A program made the translations under genes and the position numbers. Under the pieces are notes generated by a model that was given only the letters and a program-made list of their open reading frames with translations, was not told the origin of the DNA and did not search any database. A stretch of DNA of 64,000 nucleotides from NCBI GenBank assembly GCA_964542645.1, contig CAZIUG010000008.1:310001-374000 (forward strand). Reading direction: 5' to 3'. This DNA comes from Moanibacter sp964542645. GTDB lineage: Bacteria > Verrucomicrobiota > Verrucomicrobiia > Opitutales > UBA2987. Of the stretch, positions 53,990 to 62,906 are shown in pieces; the first letter of the stretch is position 1, and each line of letters opens with the position of its first letter.

Positions 53990-55624
53990 CTACCAACCTA
54001 TCGCATAGCCGTCCCTCCGCGGGTCGGCTCCACCCATAAAGGTACCGCTATCAGGATCAATCATGATCCCCTGGCCACCACCTACGCCGGGAGACCAATC
54101 TCCTAATCGATCAATCCGGTGGCCTCTTCTTTCGAGCTGGGCAAACACTTCATCTCCAATTCTATCTTCTGCAGAGATTTTAAATCCCCTTTCAGTCTTA
54201 GCCCGAGCAGCTTCAATAGCTGCCTGAATATTCATGTCATGATCGATTACATTCATGATCATCTGAGGTGTGGTTTGGAGGATCCCATAACTTCCCGGAG
54301 TCCCAATAAGGAGTCGAAGGCCCCCATCATCCCAGATCTGAACGGGCGACACGCACATTTCAATTTTTTTGGACGGGCCAATAGCATTGGGGCTAGTTGG
54401 CTCTTGATCGAACCAGCGCATAAAATTATTCAGCGTGATTCCCGTACCAGGCACTACAATAGCGGAGCCGAATCCGCTGCCCAGACTCTGAGTGCAAGCC
54501 ACAGCATTACCATCGGAGTCGATCGTATCAAAATGGGTCGTACACTCTGTCTGAAGAAATGCATAAGGATCTCCGGCCAACACTTCATCCGCCATCTTTC
54601 TGGCGGTAAAAAGATTGCCGCCACTCGGCCGAGCACGCTCGCCAATCAGTGATCTCCTCTCAGCCGAAAACTCTTTTGAAAGGAGTCCATAAGTCGGAGG
54701 TTGATCGATCGCCGTGAACTCTGCCCGATCAGCTATGGAAAGTTTTGCTGCTTCGAAAAAACGGTGAAGCGTCTCCACAGTGTTGTGCCCTAGTTCACTC
54801 ACTTCGAATCCTTCCATAATATTAAGGATCTCAAGGAATTGGACTGCTTGACAAGGCGGCGGTGGAACACAGACCTTGTATCCACGATAATCGACAAACA
54901 CAGGATCCTGCCATACTGGAGCAAACCTACTCAAGTCTTCGGCGGTAATCAGTCCTCCGATGGATTGCATATGGGCCACTATCTGTTCCGCAATTGCACC
55001 TTCGTAAAAAACATCCGATCCAAACTCCGCCACCATCCGGAACGTTCGGGCTAATTCCGGCTGAATCACAATTTCTCCCGGTCTAGGAACTTGTCCGTTG
55101 ATCAGGTAACGAGCGCTCGTCTGAGAGTATTTCCTGAGGGACTCTACGGCCGGCTCAAAGAAAGCACTGTTTTTTACTGTCAAAGGATAACCCTGCTCTG
55201 CAAATTCAATAGCAGGGGAGAAAACAGTTCCAGGATCCATAGTTCCATATTGAGCTAAAGCCTCCAACCACCCGGCACAGGCGCCCGGAACAATCGGAGC
55301 CAACGGCCCACGTTCTTGATCCGATTCTTCAGAATACAGGGAGAGTTCCGCAGCAGCGGGGGTTAGACCGATATAATCAAGAACTCTCTGCTCTTTTTTG
55401 CCCGAACTAAAGATATGCATGTACCCTACACCACCAATGCCAGACATATAGGGTTCAACCACGTTGAGCGCGGCTGCGGTTGCAATGGCACTGTCGATCG
55501 CATTCCCCCCATCCATTAGGATCTGAATCCCAGCAAGTGAGGCCAAAGGGTGGGCAGAGGCCACCATCCCGCGTTTACTAGTTACAGTCGACCGGTGCGT
55601 TAATCCTTTCGAAGAAAAGGCCAT
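53990..55624 (-). CDS. Gamma-glutamyltransferase family protein
   Basis: This 544-residue Ntn-hydrolase is processed into two chains at the catalytic Thr, T363 in ECTTHFDTID, with DSDGNAVACTQSLGSGFGS after it. The N-terminal part has MVASAHPLAS and GGNAIDSAIATAAALNVVEP, and the C-terminus ends in ADPRRDGYAIGW, as in GGT-like proteins that cleave gamma-glutamyl amides or other acyl bonds. There is no signal peptide, unlike periplasmic E. coli GGT, so it may act in the cytosol on glutathione or on a gamma-glutamylated or acylated intermediate. Single gene, with a nearly 500-base upstream gap. Confidence 0.9.
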   Translation of the reverse strand: MAFSSKGLTHRSTVTSKRGMVASAHPLASLAGIQILMDGGNAIDSAIATAAALNVVEPYMSGIGGVGYMHIFSSGKKEQRVLDYIGLTPAAAELSLYSEESDQERGPLAPIVPGACAGWLEALAQYGTMDPGTVFSPAIEFAEQGYPLTVKNSAFFEPAVESLRKYSQTSARYLINGQVPRPGEIVIQPELARTFRMVAEFGSDVFYEGAIAEQIVAHMQSIGGLITAEDLSRFAPVWQDPVFVDYRGYKVCVPPPPCQAVQFLEILNIMEGFEVSELGHNTVETLHRFFEAAKLSIADRAEFTAIDQPPTYGLLSKEFSAERRSLIGERARPSGGNLFTARKMADEVLAGDPYAFLQTECTTHFDTIDSDGNAVACTQSLGSGFGSAIVVPGTGITLNNFMRWFDQEPTSPNAIGPSKKIEMCVSPVQIWDDGGLRLLIGTPGSYGILQTTPQMIMNVIDHDMNIQAAIEAARAKTERGFKISAEDRIGDEVFAQLERRGHRIDRLGDWSPGVGGGQGIMIDPDSGTFMGGADPRRDGYAIGW

Positions 55625-56122
55625 TTCTCAATGTATGACAGCCACTCTGATAACATCAAGTTCTGAGAGACACTAAACTATAATTTAATATAGATTGTTT
55701 TTTTATCCTCTGTAAGGCTCTACTCTATTTTAATATTGACGGATTGGTAATCATGGGGGTCATGCCGGAAAACAAGCTGAACTTGTAAATCCTAAGGCAA
55801 ACCTTAACAATAACAGCGAAGCAAATCGTAATTATCATCGCCCGTATAGTGAAAGAGGAAATTGGAGGAAATTGCCTTTTTGTTAATCCACTTTCTTTGA
55901 CGAATGCTTACCGGACATTGAGAAAGTCAAAGTGGGTAATACATCAGGATTCTATGCAAGAACTACTATGATTACTATGCCTAATAATCACAGTCAGGAA
56001 TTGCGGTACGCTAATTATTTCAGGAAGTAATTGAGTCCAAGACAAATTGCTCTAGGAGAACTTAGGGAACTTCTCCAATCCCGCCTAAATCGACAATAAC
56101 GTATGGACCTTAAGACTCTCCA
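55625..56122. other. 498-base intergenic region
   Basis: Between two minus-strand genes, so it should carry the GGT promoter. A very AT-rich segment (55677-55710) contains -10-like TATATT and TATAGT on the minus strand, but no good -35 at the right distance. No gene, tRNA or repeat is seen. Confidence 0.45.
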
Positions 56123-56947
56123 TCATTTTCCCGATATTGTATCAGCACGATTAAACAAGTAGGGCGCCTCGAGAATACGCCGTTCTTCAGAACTCCACTC
56201 CTCTTCTGATTCAGGAGGAAATCGAGAATATCCTCCGCCAGATCTCTCGCGCCTATCTTCCCCGTAACGTCCCACGAATGCCATATAACCAGGAGTATAT
56301 CGGTAAAATAGCACACGCCGTTCGTGAGCTGCAGTCCAAGGCCACGTCCCGTGGGTGAGTGCCTCGGTAAATATGACTGCCGAACCGGCTTTTTGTGGCA
56401 GTCGTCTGAGCCATGACCCCACTCTTTCAAGAGACGCGAAGCTCTCTGGGCAAGGGAAATTACTTTTGTGACTTCCTGGCACCAGGCAGAGGCCCCCATC
56501 TCCCTCGTTGACATCACACAAAGTATACGCGACGACCAAGAGTTCACAATGAATTTGATTATCGGCCACCCCATATTGAATACCGGGTGTCCATGGCACA
56601 GCCCCTCCGTGCAGGCTCAAAGACGCTCCACCCTTTTTCATTAGCATAGCATGTCCATGATCGTAGCGGAAGTGATTGCCAAGCAGTCCAACTAAGTATG
56701 GGACAATACGAGGATGACTCATTAAACGCCGAAACGGCTTTGCAAAACGATGCAGAGGACCCGCAGAAATCTGATTTTCTCTGTTCTCCCAAAATTCGAA
56801 AAAGGGATCCTTTTTCTCGAATTTTTCCCATAAATTGTATTCGTCAAGACCTCGGTTGAGATCTTCCAAGTCGTCGGCACCAAGTACATCCTCGATCAAC
56901 AAGAAGCCCTGAAGATCGAACAGGTAACGTTCATTCTCAGTGATCAT
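56123..56947 (-). CDS. PhyH-like protein with an H-x-G iron motif, second copy
   Basis: This 274-residue protein has the PhyH fold. Where the iron motif H-x-D should be it reads H113-G-G115 in LHGGAVPW, so the Asp ligand is lost. The distal H199 in LTHGTWP and the Arg at 210-211 are present, as are LVPGSHKSNFP and the R-V-L-F-Y-R-Y strand, so 2-oxoglutarate binding could remain. This arrangement is compatible with halogenase-type chemistry or with a metal site completed by water or another residue. It diverges from a glycosidase-like gene, sharing 126 bases of upstream DNA. It is not close in sequence to the first H-x-G protein. Confidence 0.85.
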   Translation of the reverse strand: MITENERYLFDLQGFLLIEDVLGADDLEDLNRGLDEYNLWEKFEKKDPFFEFWENRENQISAGPLHRFAKPFRRLMSHPRIVPYLVGLLGNHFRYDHGHAMLMKKGGASLSLHGGAVPWTPGIQYGVADNQIHCELLVVAYTLCDVNEGDGGLCLVPGSHKSNFPCPESFASLERVGSWLRRLPQKAGSAVIFTEALTHGTWPWTAAHERRVLFYRYTPGYMAFVGRYGEDRRERSGGGYSRFPPESEEEWSSEERRILEAPYLFNRADTISGK

Positions 56948-57073
56948 ACGATAAAATCAGTTACCCCCTGAATAACTCGTGTCAATATCTTAAACTTGAG
57001 TAATGGATCTGTTTTGCACACTATGCCTTTTGTTATCTTTCTAATCCTGTTATATTCCAATAGGGAAAATATA

Positions 57074-58612
57074 ATGAACGATGAAAATGAAGAATTCCCT
57101 CGGCTAATCTTCAACTCTGACGGTGACAGCACAACGCTTTCGGTTTTTGAACCACCGATCACCTCAGAAAAGGCCTGTAGGGACATCGAAGAAGTTGCTG
57201 GTACTGGGGTTGATGTTTTCTCGAATTCTATGGGCCGAGGAGACGACACATTCTCGCATCCTACTGAGTACGGGGACCTTTACGGAGAAGGGTTTTCAAG
57301 TTGGCCAGAAGGAGAAGACGGTCACGGCAATCTTCAGTGGGTTCGTTTTATGGCAGACAATGCCCGAGCACTGCTAGATGCCGAAATCAACATTATCGAA
57401 CTCTTGTCGGAAAGAGCCCATCAGAGAGGACTCCAATTTTGGCCTGCTCTTAGAATGAATGATGTGCACGAAGATGATGGTAGCCGATTTGCCGCCTTTC
57501 GTAGCGAGTTCAAAAAGGAACACCCTGACCTTCTTCTGGGTTCTCCCTATCCGGCCGACGGATCGTATGGATACCCTCAGGATAATTTCACCTGGGCTTT
57601 CAACTTTGCCAAGGAGGAGGTTCGGGATAGGAAATTAGGACTTATCCTTGAGACCTGTGAGAAATACGACGTAGATGGCTTTGAACTGGATTTCCAACGG
57701 GGCCCTTGGTACTTCAAGGAAGGCAAAGAACAGGAAGGAATGCCCCTGTTGACAGACTTTATGAGAAAGGTGCGGACTGGGACTCGTGAAGTCGCTGACA
57801 GAAAAGGTCGTTCTTTCATACTAATTGCTCGGATTCCGCCTACCCTGGATTCGTGTTTAGATATTGGCCTCGATGCTGCAACCTGGATCCAGGAAGAGTT
57901 GGCTGATCTCTTCGTTCCGATGCAGGGAAGCTACCTTGATATGGGGGCTGACATTAAGGGTTTTGTAAAGATGGCTCAGAACACCCGCTGCCGCATCGGA
58001 GGAGGTATAGAACACTTGGCTAAGGGTTATCGACAAGCAGGACCTGACATGCTCTACGCGGCAGCAATGAGCTTCTGGCACCAAGGAGCCAGCAGCATCT
58101 ACCTATTTAATTACGACTGCCACCGGCAACTTGGCGCAGACTTCCCATACACTCCTCAAGAGATCAGAGTTCTCAAAGAGATCAGTGATCCTAAAAACCT
58201 TGTGAGAAAGGATAAGCGCTATTGCGTCTGTGTGGATATGAAATTACGGACTCCGGAGGAAGGTGGTGCGAAACCATTGCCTCAAGAAATCCGATCGACG
58301 GATGATAAGAAGTCTTTTACCATTTGGGTAGGTGACGATGTCGAAAGCGCATTGCGGGACGGTATTCCAGTAGATATCTGGCTTCGTTTCACTTTCGCTA
58401 AGGGAATCTCTGAAAATCAGCACATCATCGTTGTGCTAAATGGGGAAAAAATGAAGGAAGGGCATCGCCTCGATGCACCAGCCTGCACTACATGGAAGTT
58501 CCCCGTCGGTCATGTTTTTCAGGGGGAGAATGAGATTAGCGTCTACGTCGAAGAAGTGGAGCGGGACATGGCACTCCGAATCGAGGGAATCGAACTCGTT
58601 ATCACATACTAG
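57074..58612 (+). CDS. Glycoside hydrolase-like TIM-barrel protein
   Basis: This 512-residue protein is read from the ATG at 57074, which has AGGGA about 7 bases before it; the upstream frame from TTG (56996) reads through non-conserved sequence. The barrel has ALRMNDVHEDD, then DGFELDFQRGPWYF (acidic residues at a strand end, as in catalytic sites of GH-like barrels), MQGSYLDMGADI and MSFWHQGASSIYLFNYD. The C-terminal 120 residues look like a beta-sandwich. I would place it among glycosyl-hydrolase-like (GHL) proteins, with no certain family. No signal peptide. It opens a plus-strand cluster with two unknown proteins and a PhyH. Confidence 0.65.
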   Translation: MNDENEEFPRLIFNSDGDSTTLSVFEPPITSEKACRDIEEVAGTGVDVFSNSMGRGDDTFSHPTEYGDLYGEGFSSWPEGEDGHGNLQWVRFMADNARALLDAEINIIELLSERAHQRGLQFWPALRMNDVHEDDGSRFAAFRSEFKKEHPDLLLGSPYPADGSYGYPQDNFTWAFNFAKEEVRDRKLGLILETCEKYDVDGFELDFQRGPWYFKEGKEQEGMPLLTDFMRKVRTGTREVADRKGRSFILIARIPPTLDSCLDIGLDAATWIQEELADLFVPMQGSYLDMGADIKGFVKMAQNTRCRIGGGIEHLAKGYRQAGPDMLYAAAMSFWHQGASSIYLFNYDCHRQLGADFPYTPQEIRVLKEISDPKNLVRKDKRYCVCVDMKLRTPEEGGAKPLPQEIRSTDDKKSFTIWVGDDVESALRDGIPVDIWLRFTFAKGISENQHIIVVLNGEKMKEGHRLDAPACTTWKFPVGHVFQGENEISVYVEEVERDMALRIEGIELVITY

Positions 58613-58877
58613 CGTTAACTATCCTGGAAAAACAAAGACGAAATCATCAGTCTAGGATATGGATCTGGACTGGGTTAGGAATAAGGTATTGGCAAATCAC
58701 TGCACTCAGTCGGATAACCTTAGAATCTACATCGAATTGCCTTGGGGAAACTAAACAAACAGACCAAGTATTCCCAACAGAGTTAAAGGACCCAGTGCGG
58801 CTTTCTGGAAAAGTGACACAAGTCCTCGTCTCATCGCTTATTCCGAATGGAACAAACTGAAACAAGTTTAAAAAAAA

Positions 58878-59699
58878 ATGCAACAGCTCAATGCTTATCC
58901 CCAAACTGGCATAGATATTTGGCTCAATGAGCCTCGCAGAGCGGAACACAGCCAAGCACCTGCTAATCTTCTGAGATTGTGGTTTCCCGAATCCATTATG
59001 GCCTATGATTCGAGTGATAATCTTCTCTGGCAATCGACTTATGAAAACACTGTAGCCCCATGGCAGTACGAAAATAAGGCCATCGGAGACATGAAGACTG
59101 GACGGAAGATTCGTAAAACATTGGCACGGACCCAGAACATCGACGATTTGGCGCTTTTAAAATGCATTGTCCGGTGGGAAGAAACGGAGGCTCATCTCGC
59201 GTTGGATATTAATAATATCGGGCCTATCAAATGGAAATACTTTAAGAGCAGCATTTGCCTTCAGCGGTCAGCCTCTCCTGATTACTTCGATGAAGACGGG
59301 TACAGAACCTTTCTTTTCACTGACGGCGGATTCGTAGCCAGTCGAGAGTTAATCTTTCCACCAGAAAGGCAGCTAGTCTACATTAAGGTCGGAGAAACTC
59401 TCCCTATGCAGAACAAATCAAAATGCCGGCTACTTGAAGGAGCCCACTTCGTCGTGTCAAAAGACGAACGCTACGTCCTATGTTATGCCTGGCATGAAGC
59501 AAATCGAATCTTTCTCAATAAAGCACCTTGTGTCCGATGCCTCCACTCCGACTTGATGATCCACGATATAGAACCAAAGACATCAATTCAACGTCGCGGC
59601 ATAGTATTTCTTAAGGAAGGCAGACTCGATGAAGCCCTAAAGAGCTACCAATCATGGAAGGAAACGGCCGGAAAAAGCCTCTCGGTAAACGAACTCTAG
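58878..59699 (+). CDS. Protein of unknown function in the PhyH cluster
   Basis: I do not recognise this 273-residue protein. It appears mostly beta-structured, with alternating hydrophobic segments and Trp-rich strands (WQSTYENTVAPWQYEN), and a C-terminal helix region (LKEGRLDEALKSYQSWKE) like a TPR-type hairpin. No signal peptide or membrane helix. The ATG follows a poly-A stretch without a clear Shine-Dalgarno. It lies 265 bases after the glycosidase-like gene and 44 bases before a PhyH gene, all on the plus strand, so it is probably in the same unit as the PhyH. Confidence 0.65.
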   Translation: MQQLNAYPQTGIDIWLNEPRRAEHSQAPANLLRLWFPESIMAYDSSDNLLWQSTYENTVAPWQYENKAIGDMKTGRKIRKTLARTQNIDDLALLKCIVRWEETEAHLALDINNIGPIKWKYFKSSICLQRSASPDYFDEDGYRTFLFTDGGFVASRELIFPPERQLVYIKVGETLPMQNKSKCRLLEGAHFVVSKDERYVLCYAWHEANRIFLNKAPCVRCLHSDLMIHDIEPKTSIQRRGIVFLKEGRLDEALKSYQSWKETAGKSLSVNEL

Positions 59700-59743
59700 C
59701 TCGGTAATTTGCCTAAATTCCGACCACTAAAAGAGAACCCATC

Positions 59744-60619
59744 GTGGTGTCCTTACCTCCCGACCTCAACATTGGTAAACTCAAGCGCGAGTTAAAAGAA
59801 CGCGGTTTTGTCGTCATCCATGATCTCATCCCACGCGACCAAGCCTTGCGTATAGGTGACCGGCTCATGGAAATAATGTCTGCACTACCGGATCACGACA
59901 ATCCTGATGGCGAACAGATTATGGATCGGCTCTTTGATCGGATTGAGCCGATCGACGATGATATGTTCTTACCACTAGTCACAAATCCTGTACATCTTGA
60001 TCTGGTTGGTTCACTCTTAGGACCAGGCTTTCAGCAAATAGGGCCAGGGATTCTTTGGCGGATGCCCGGTTGCCTAAAGCGCGGTTTACATGCTGATGTT
60101 CCTTTGCCCTGGTTCATTCAGAATAACCTTCCGACACCAAGCAACGTATGTTTCATGGTCAATGCAATCTGGATGCTGACCGAATTTACGCGGGAAAATG
60201 GTGCTACCCTTCTCTTACCCCACAGTCATAATTTCGGCCACGTCTGCAATAAATGGGTGGATCCTACAAGTGGTAAGCTACGCTACGAAAATGAGAACAT
60301 CCGTCGCTACCGAACAAAGCTTGAATCCGAAGGAGATAATCAACTCGTAGCTTCCGAAGGCCCTCCAGGCTCCCTTCTCATCTTCCACGGATCGACCTGG
60401 CACAGCCCTGGCCCTAATATCACCACCGACTCAAACCGGCTCGGCGCTTCAACCGGTTTCATACCAGCCTGGCTCGACCCCGTCTACACCGCCTGGGGTA
60501 AAGATGCTTTGATGTCGAGAGCGACCCGAAATAGAATGCCTCCAGATGTACAAATGCGGAATCAACGGGTAAAGGAAAATTATCCAGATACGTCAAATTT
60601 AGAGACAAAACAGCAATGA
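59744..60619 (+). CDS. PhyH family dioxygenase coupled to a small unknown protein
   Basis: This 291-residue Fe(II)/2-oxoglutarate oxygenase starts at GTG. The triad is H116-A-D118 in LHADVPL and H220 in TWHSPGP, with R232 following. The N-terminal GKLKRELKERGFVVIHDLI is the usual first helix and strand of PhyH proteins. Its stop overlaps the start of the next gene by four bases (ATGA), so the two are translationally coupled. Neighbouring genes suggest a role in modification of a carbohydrate or glycoside, but nothing in the sequence names the substrate. Confidence 0.87.
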   Translation: MVSLPPDLNIGKLKRELKERGFVVIHDLIPRDQALRIGDRLMEIMSALPDHDNPDGEQIMDRLFDRIEPIDDDMFLPLVTNPVHLDLVGSLLGPGFQQIGPGILWRMPGCLKRGLHADVPLPWFIQNNLPTPSNVCFMVNAIWMLTEFTRENGATLLLPHSHNFGHVCNKWVDPTSGKLRYENENIRRYRTKLESEGDNQLVASEGPPGSLLIFHGSTWHSPGPNITTDSNRLGASTGFIPAWLDPVYTAWGKDALMSRATRNRMPPDVQMRNQRVKENYPDTSNLETKQQ

Positions 60620-61203
60620 AAACCTTATTCGAAAAAGGTCCGGAGGGCTGGTGTTCCTACGACTATCATGCGTCAGTGATATCGGGATGGCGAGAGACTT
60701 TTATTCTATCGACTTGGCGCCCTGGCCAAGGTCCACATGGATCCAACTGTGTAACCGTTGATCATCAACAATGGAGTGCCGATACCCCAGAACAGCCAAT
60801 CTCCATTCTCCCGCTAATTCTCTATCGCAATTGGATGAATCTGGATCCTATTGATCTGCGTGGAGCAACCCTTTCGGTTTACCTGAGGGGAGACGATCTA
60901 AATACCAGAGGCGCGGCATGTTATTTCTGGGTCAACACAACCTTGAATCGATGGCATCTGATTTCACACCCTCTGCAAATTGGCGAAGGTTGCTGGACTG
61001 CAAAACCGAACCGAGTAGGGCTGGTCAATGACGAATCACAATGGCACAACAGCTGGGCAGGACTGCCGCCAAAACTTCAGTCATTGGATGATGCGCTCGC
61101 CGCTACTACAAGCTATGGATTCGCTTTCGTGGGTTTTCTCGCAGAAGTTACAGGCCAATTATCTATGAGTCATCTTGAACTTACGACCGCGAAAAAAAAT
61201 TGA
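60616..61203 (+). CDS. Small unknown protein, possible carbohydrate-binding jelly roll
   Basis: I do not recognise this 195-residue protein. It has a beta-rich pattern with many Trp residues, a DLRGATLSVYLRGDDL strand pair, and the closing VTGQLSMSHLELTTAK strand. These resemble the ends of jelly-roll domains such as carbohydrate-binding modules. No signal peptide, so a cytosolic role. The ATGA overlap with the PhyH gene suggests a dedicated partner. Convergent with the PhyH-HEAT gene, whose stop is 23 bases away. Confidence 0.6.
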   Translation: MKTLFEKGPEGWCSYDYHASVISGWRETFILSTWRPGQGPHGSNCVTVDHQQWSADTPEQPISILPLILYRNWMNLDPIDLRGATLSVYLRGDDLNTRGAACYFWVNTTLNRWHLISHPLQIGEGCWTAKPNRVGLVNDESQWHNSWAGLPPKLQSLDDALAATTSYGFAFVGFLAEVTGQLSMSHLELTTAKKN

Positions 61204-61226
61204 CAGACTCCTGTTACGAAAGAGCC

Positions 61227-62528
61227 CTAACTGTAGTTCGTATCCAGTAAAACCCGGGAGAGAGCTCGAACATATCGATTACTGTCATCCAAAACCTCCG
61301 TCAGTCTTTTGCGACAGCCATCAGAAAACGAACCGATCTTTAAGATTGATAGGGCCGCGTTATGACGAACACTTTCGCTTTCATCGCCAAGTGCCCTTCC
61401 AAGATTATCTACAACATCCACCGCATTCAGATTCCCAAGAGCCTCAACCGCATTTCGTCGTACCCATTCTGATTCATCTTCCAAGGCTCCTGCCAAACGG
61501 CGGGTCGCCGAAACAGCTGGACGTCCAATATCTCCAAGGGCGTCGGCCGCTACAGCACGCATCCACCAATCTGAATGAGACAAAATATCCGTCAAATCAG
61601 GAACGGCTGTTCCCCCGGCAGCAGTAAGCCCGTAGATTGCATCAATCTGGCAGGCATTTGTGTGGGGCTTCTCAAGATTTCCCTCCACCCGTGCCTCCAA
61701 GTCGTCCATAAGGAGCTCGAGGAGTCCATCTGTTTTACCCGCTCCACCTAAACGATAGGCTGCATCGAGTCTCTCCGGCTCTGATCCGTGACGATATTGA
61801 TCGATGAGCGCCGTTGTAATTTCCTCTCCGTTTGTAAGCGCCAGACATTGACCCGTATTCCACCGCCAAAGATGTTCGCATAGACTCCGATTTTTGCAAA
61901 AATCCGGAAGTTCGCTTTCGCTATTCCAATACGGGAAGAACGGCTCCTTCTTCCGACAGAACAAAAATTTCATCATATACCGGTTCTGATCCGTGAGATT
62001 CGGGGAAGCACGATGCCAAAGATCGTAATGGACAATCGTGACCAATCCGGCAGGTCCGCACAGCTTTTTCTCTTCAAGTGACTCTAAGCTTTGGCCCTGT
62101 ATGTAGTACTGCGACCCAGGCGTCACGGCCGTCGGACCATAATCTTCGTCCACGTCCCTAGGATAGTAAAAAGCCATCGCCCAGCGGCTCCGGTGATGAC
62201 GGACATTCTCATCATCCTCGTAACTGTCCTTATGATTAATCTGTGCTTCCTTACCTGGAGGAGTTAGGTGACAATGACGATGTGGGTGCATGAAATAGTC
62301 GGGACCCAATATCGCAGTTAGCGCACAACGGACACGAGGGTGGCAAAAGATATCACCGAGTTCTGGGATTTTGGGGTAAATGTCGTTACCGGGATTCCCA
62401 TTTGATTCAAAAATTTCCTCGATGCGATCATAGATACATCGATGAAAGGCCTCGCCGAAATCTGTTTGAACTGTAACATAGCCATTGGTGAGATAGCGCT
62501 GAATAATACTATTGTACGGAGAAGTCAT
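61227..62528 (-). CDS. PhyH dioxygenase fused to C-terminal HEAT repeats
   Basis: This 433-residue protein has two parts. Residues 1-225 are a PhyH oxygenase with H99-K-D101 in INHKDSY, the distal H172 in LWHRASP and R183. Residues about 240-430 are HEAT/PBS-lyase-like repeats: RLDAAYRLGGAG, HTNACQIDAIYGL, WWMRAVAADALGDIG, EWVRRNAVEALGNL and ESVRHNAALSILKIG repeat at about 31-residue spacing. HEAT repeats bind proteins or large ligands, so the oxygenase may act on a protein or be docked to one. I know of no common PhyH protein of this build. ATG start, no Shine-Dalgarno visible. Convergent with the unknown gene at 60616. Confidence 0.85.
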   Translation of the reverse strand: MTSPYNSIIQRYLTNGYVTVQTDFGEAFHRCIYDRIEEIFESNGNPGNDIYPKIPELGDIFCHPRVRCALTAILGPDYFMHPHRHCHLTPPGKEAQINHKDSYEDDENVRHHRSRWAMAFYYPRDVDEDYGPTAVTPGSQYYIQGQSLESLEEKKLCGPAGLVTIVHYDLWHRASPNLTDQNRYMMKFLFCRKKEPFFPYWNSESELPDFCKNRSLCEHLWRWNTGQCLALTNGEEITTALIDQYRHGSEPERLDAAYRLGGAGKTDGLLELLMDDLEARVEGNLEKPHTNACQIDAIYGLTAAGGTAVPDLTDILSHSDWWMRAVAADALGDIGRPAVSATRRLAGALEDESEWVRRNAVEALGNLNAVDVVDNLGRALGDESESVRHNAALSILKIGSFSDGCRKRLTEVLDDSNRYVRALSRVLLDTNYS

Positions 62529-62906
62529 TTTCAGAACTGACGGTTAACTTGAAATCTTAATGGGGATTCGGGCTGTCACACTGTGAATTCAATAACTAGG
62601 ACACACGAGCAAAATGACCCCACCACGACAAAGGATTACTCCATTTTTAAAAAGTAAAATCTCTTTTAAATCCCCAAAATTGTTAGCCCGATAAAAGGGC
62701 GATAGGCTAATGTTTCAGATATCTACAATCTTTCCAGGTTTCCGAGTCTCGACGGCTAGAAGGTCTTGGAAAGTTCGACAAACGCACCGTTGACACTCGT
62801 TCGTATTCAATTTAGTAGCTATGGTTTCCGCTTCATTGAAGGGTATAGAAGTACATTACCAGCTGTTGGCCCCGCTCAAGTTATCACCTGTCAGGAAAAA
62901 CTTACC
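62529..62906. other. 378-base divergent intergenic region
   Basis: Lies between the divergent PhyH-HEAT gene and the last PhyH gene. AT-rich at 62640-62670. The frame of the downstream gene stays open back to 62766 (TTG), but this segment shows no conserved residues. No other gene or repeat is seen. Confidence 0.45.

Noticed and set aside
54119..54652. 177-codon frame antisense to the gamma-glutamyltransferase
   Set aside because: It lies wholly within the strongly conserved GGT gene on the opposite strand and shows no domain.
56110..56574. 154-codon frame overlapping the second H-x-G PhyH gene
   Set aside because: Same strand, different frame, no recognisable protein; the PhyH frame carries all conserved motifs.
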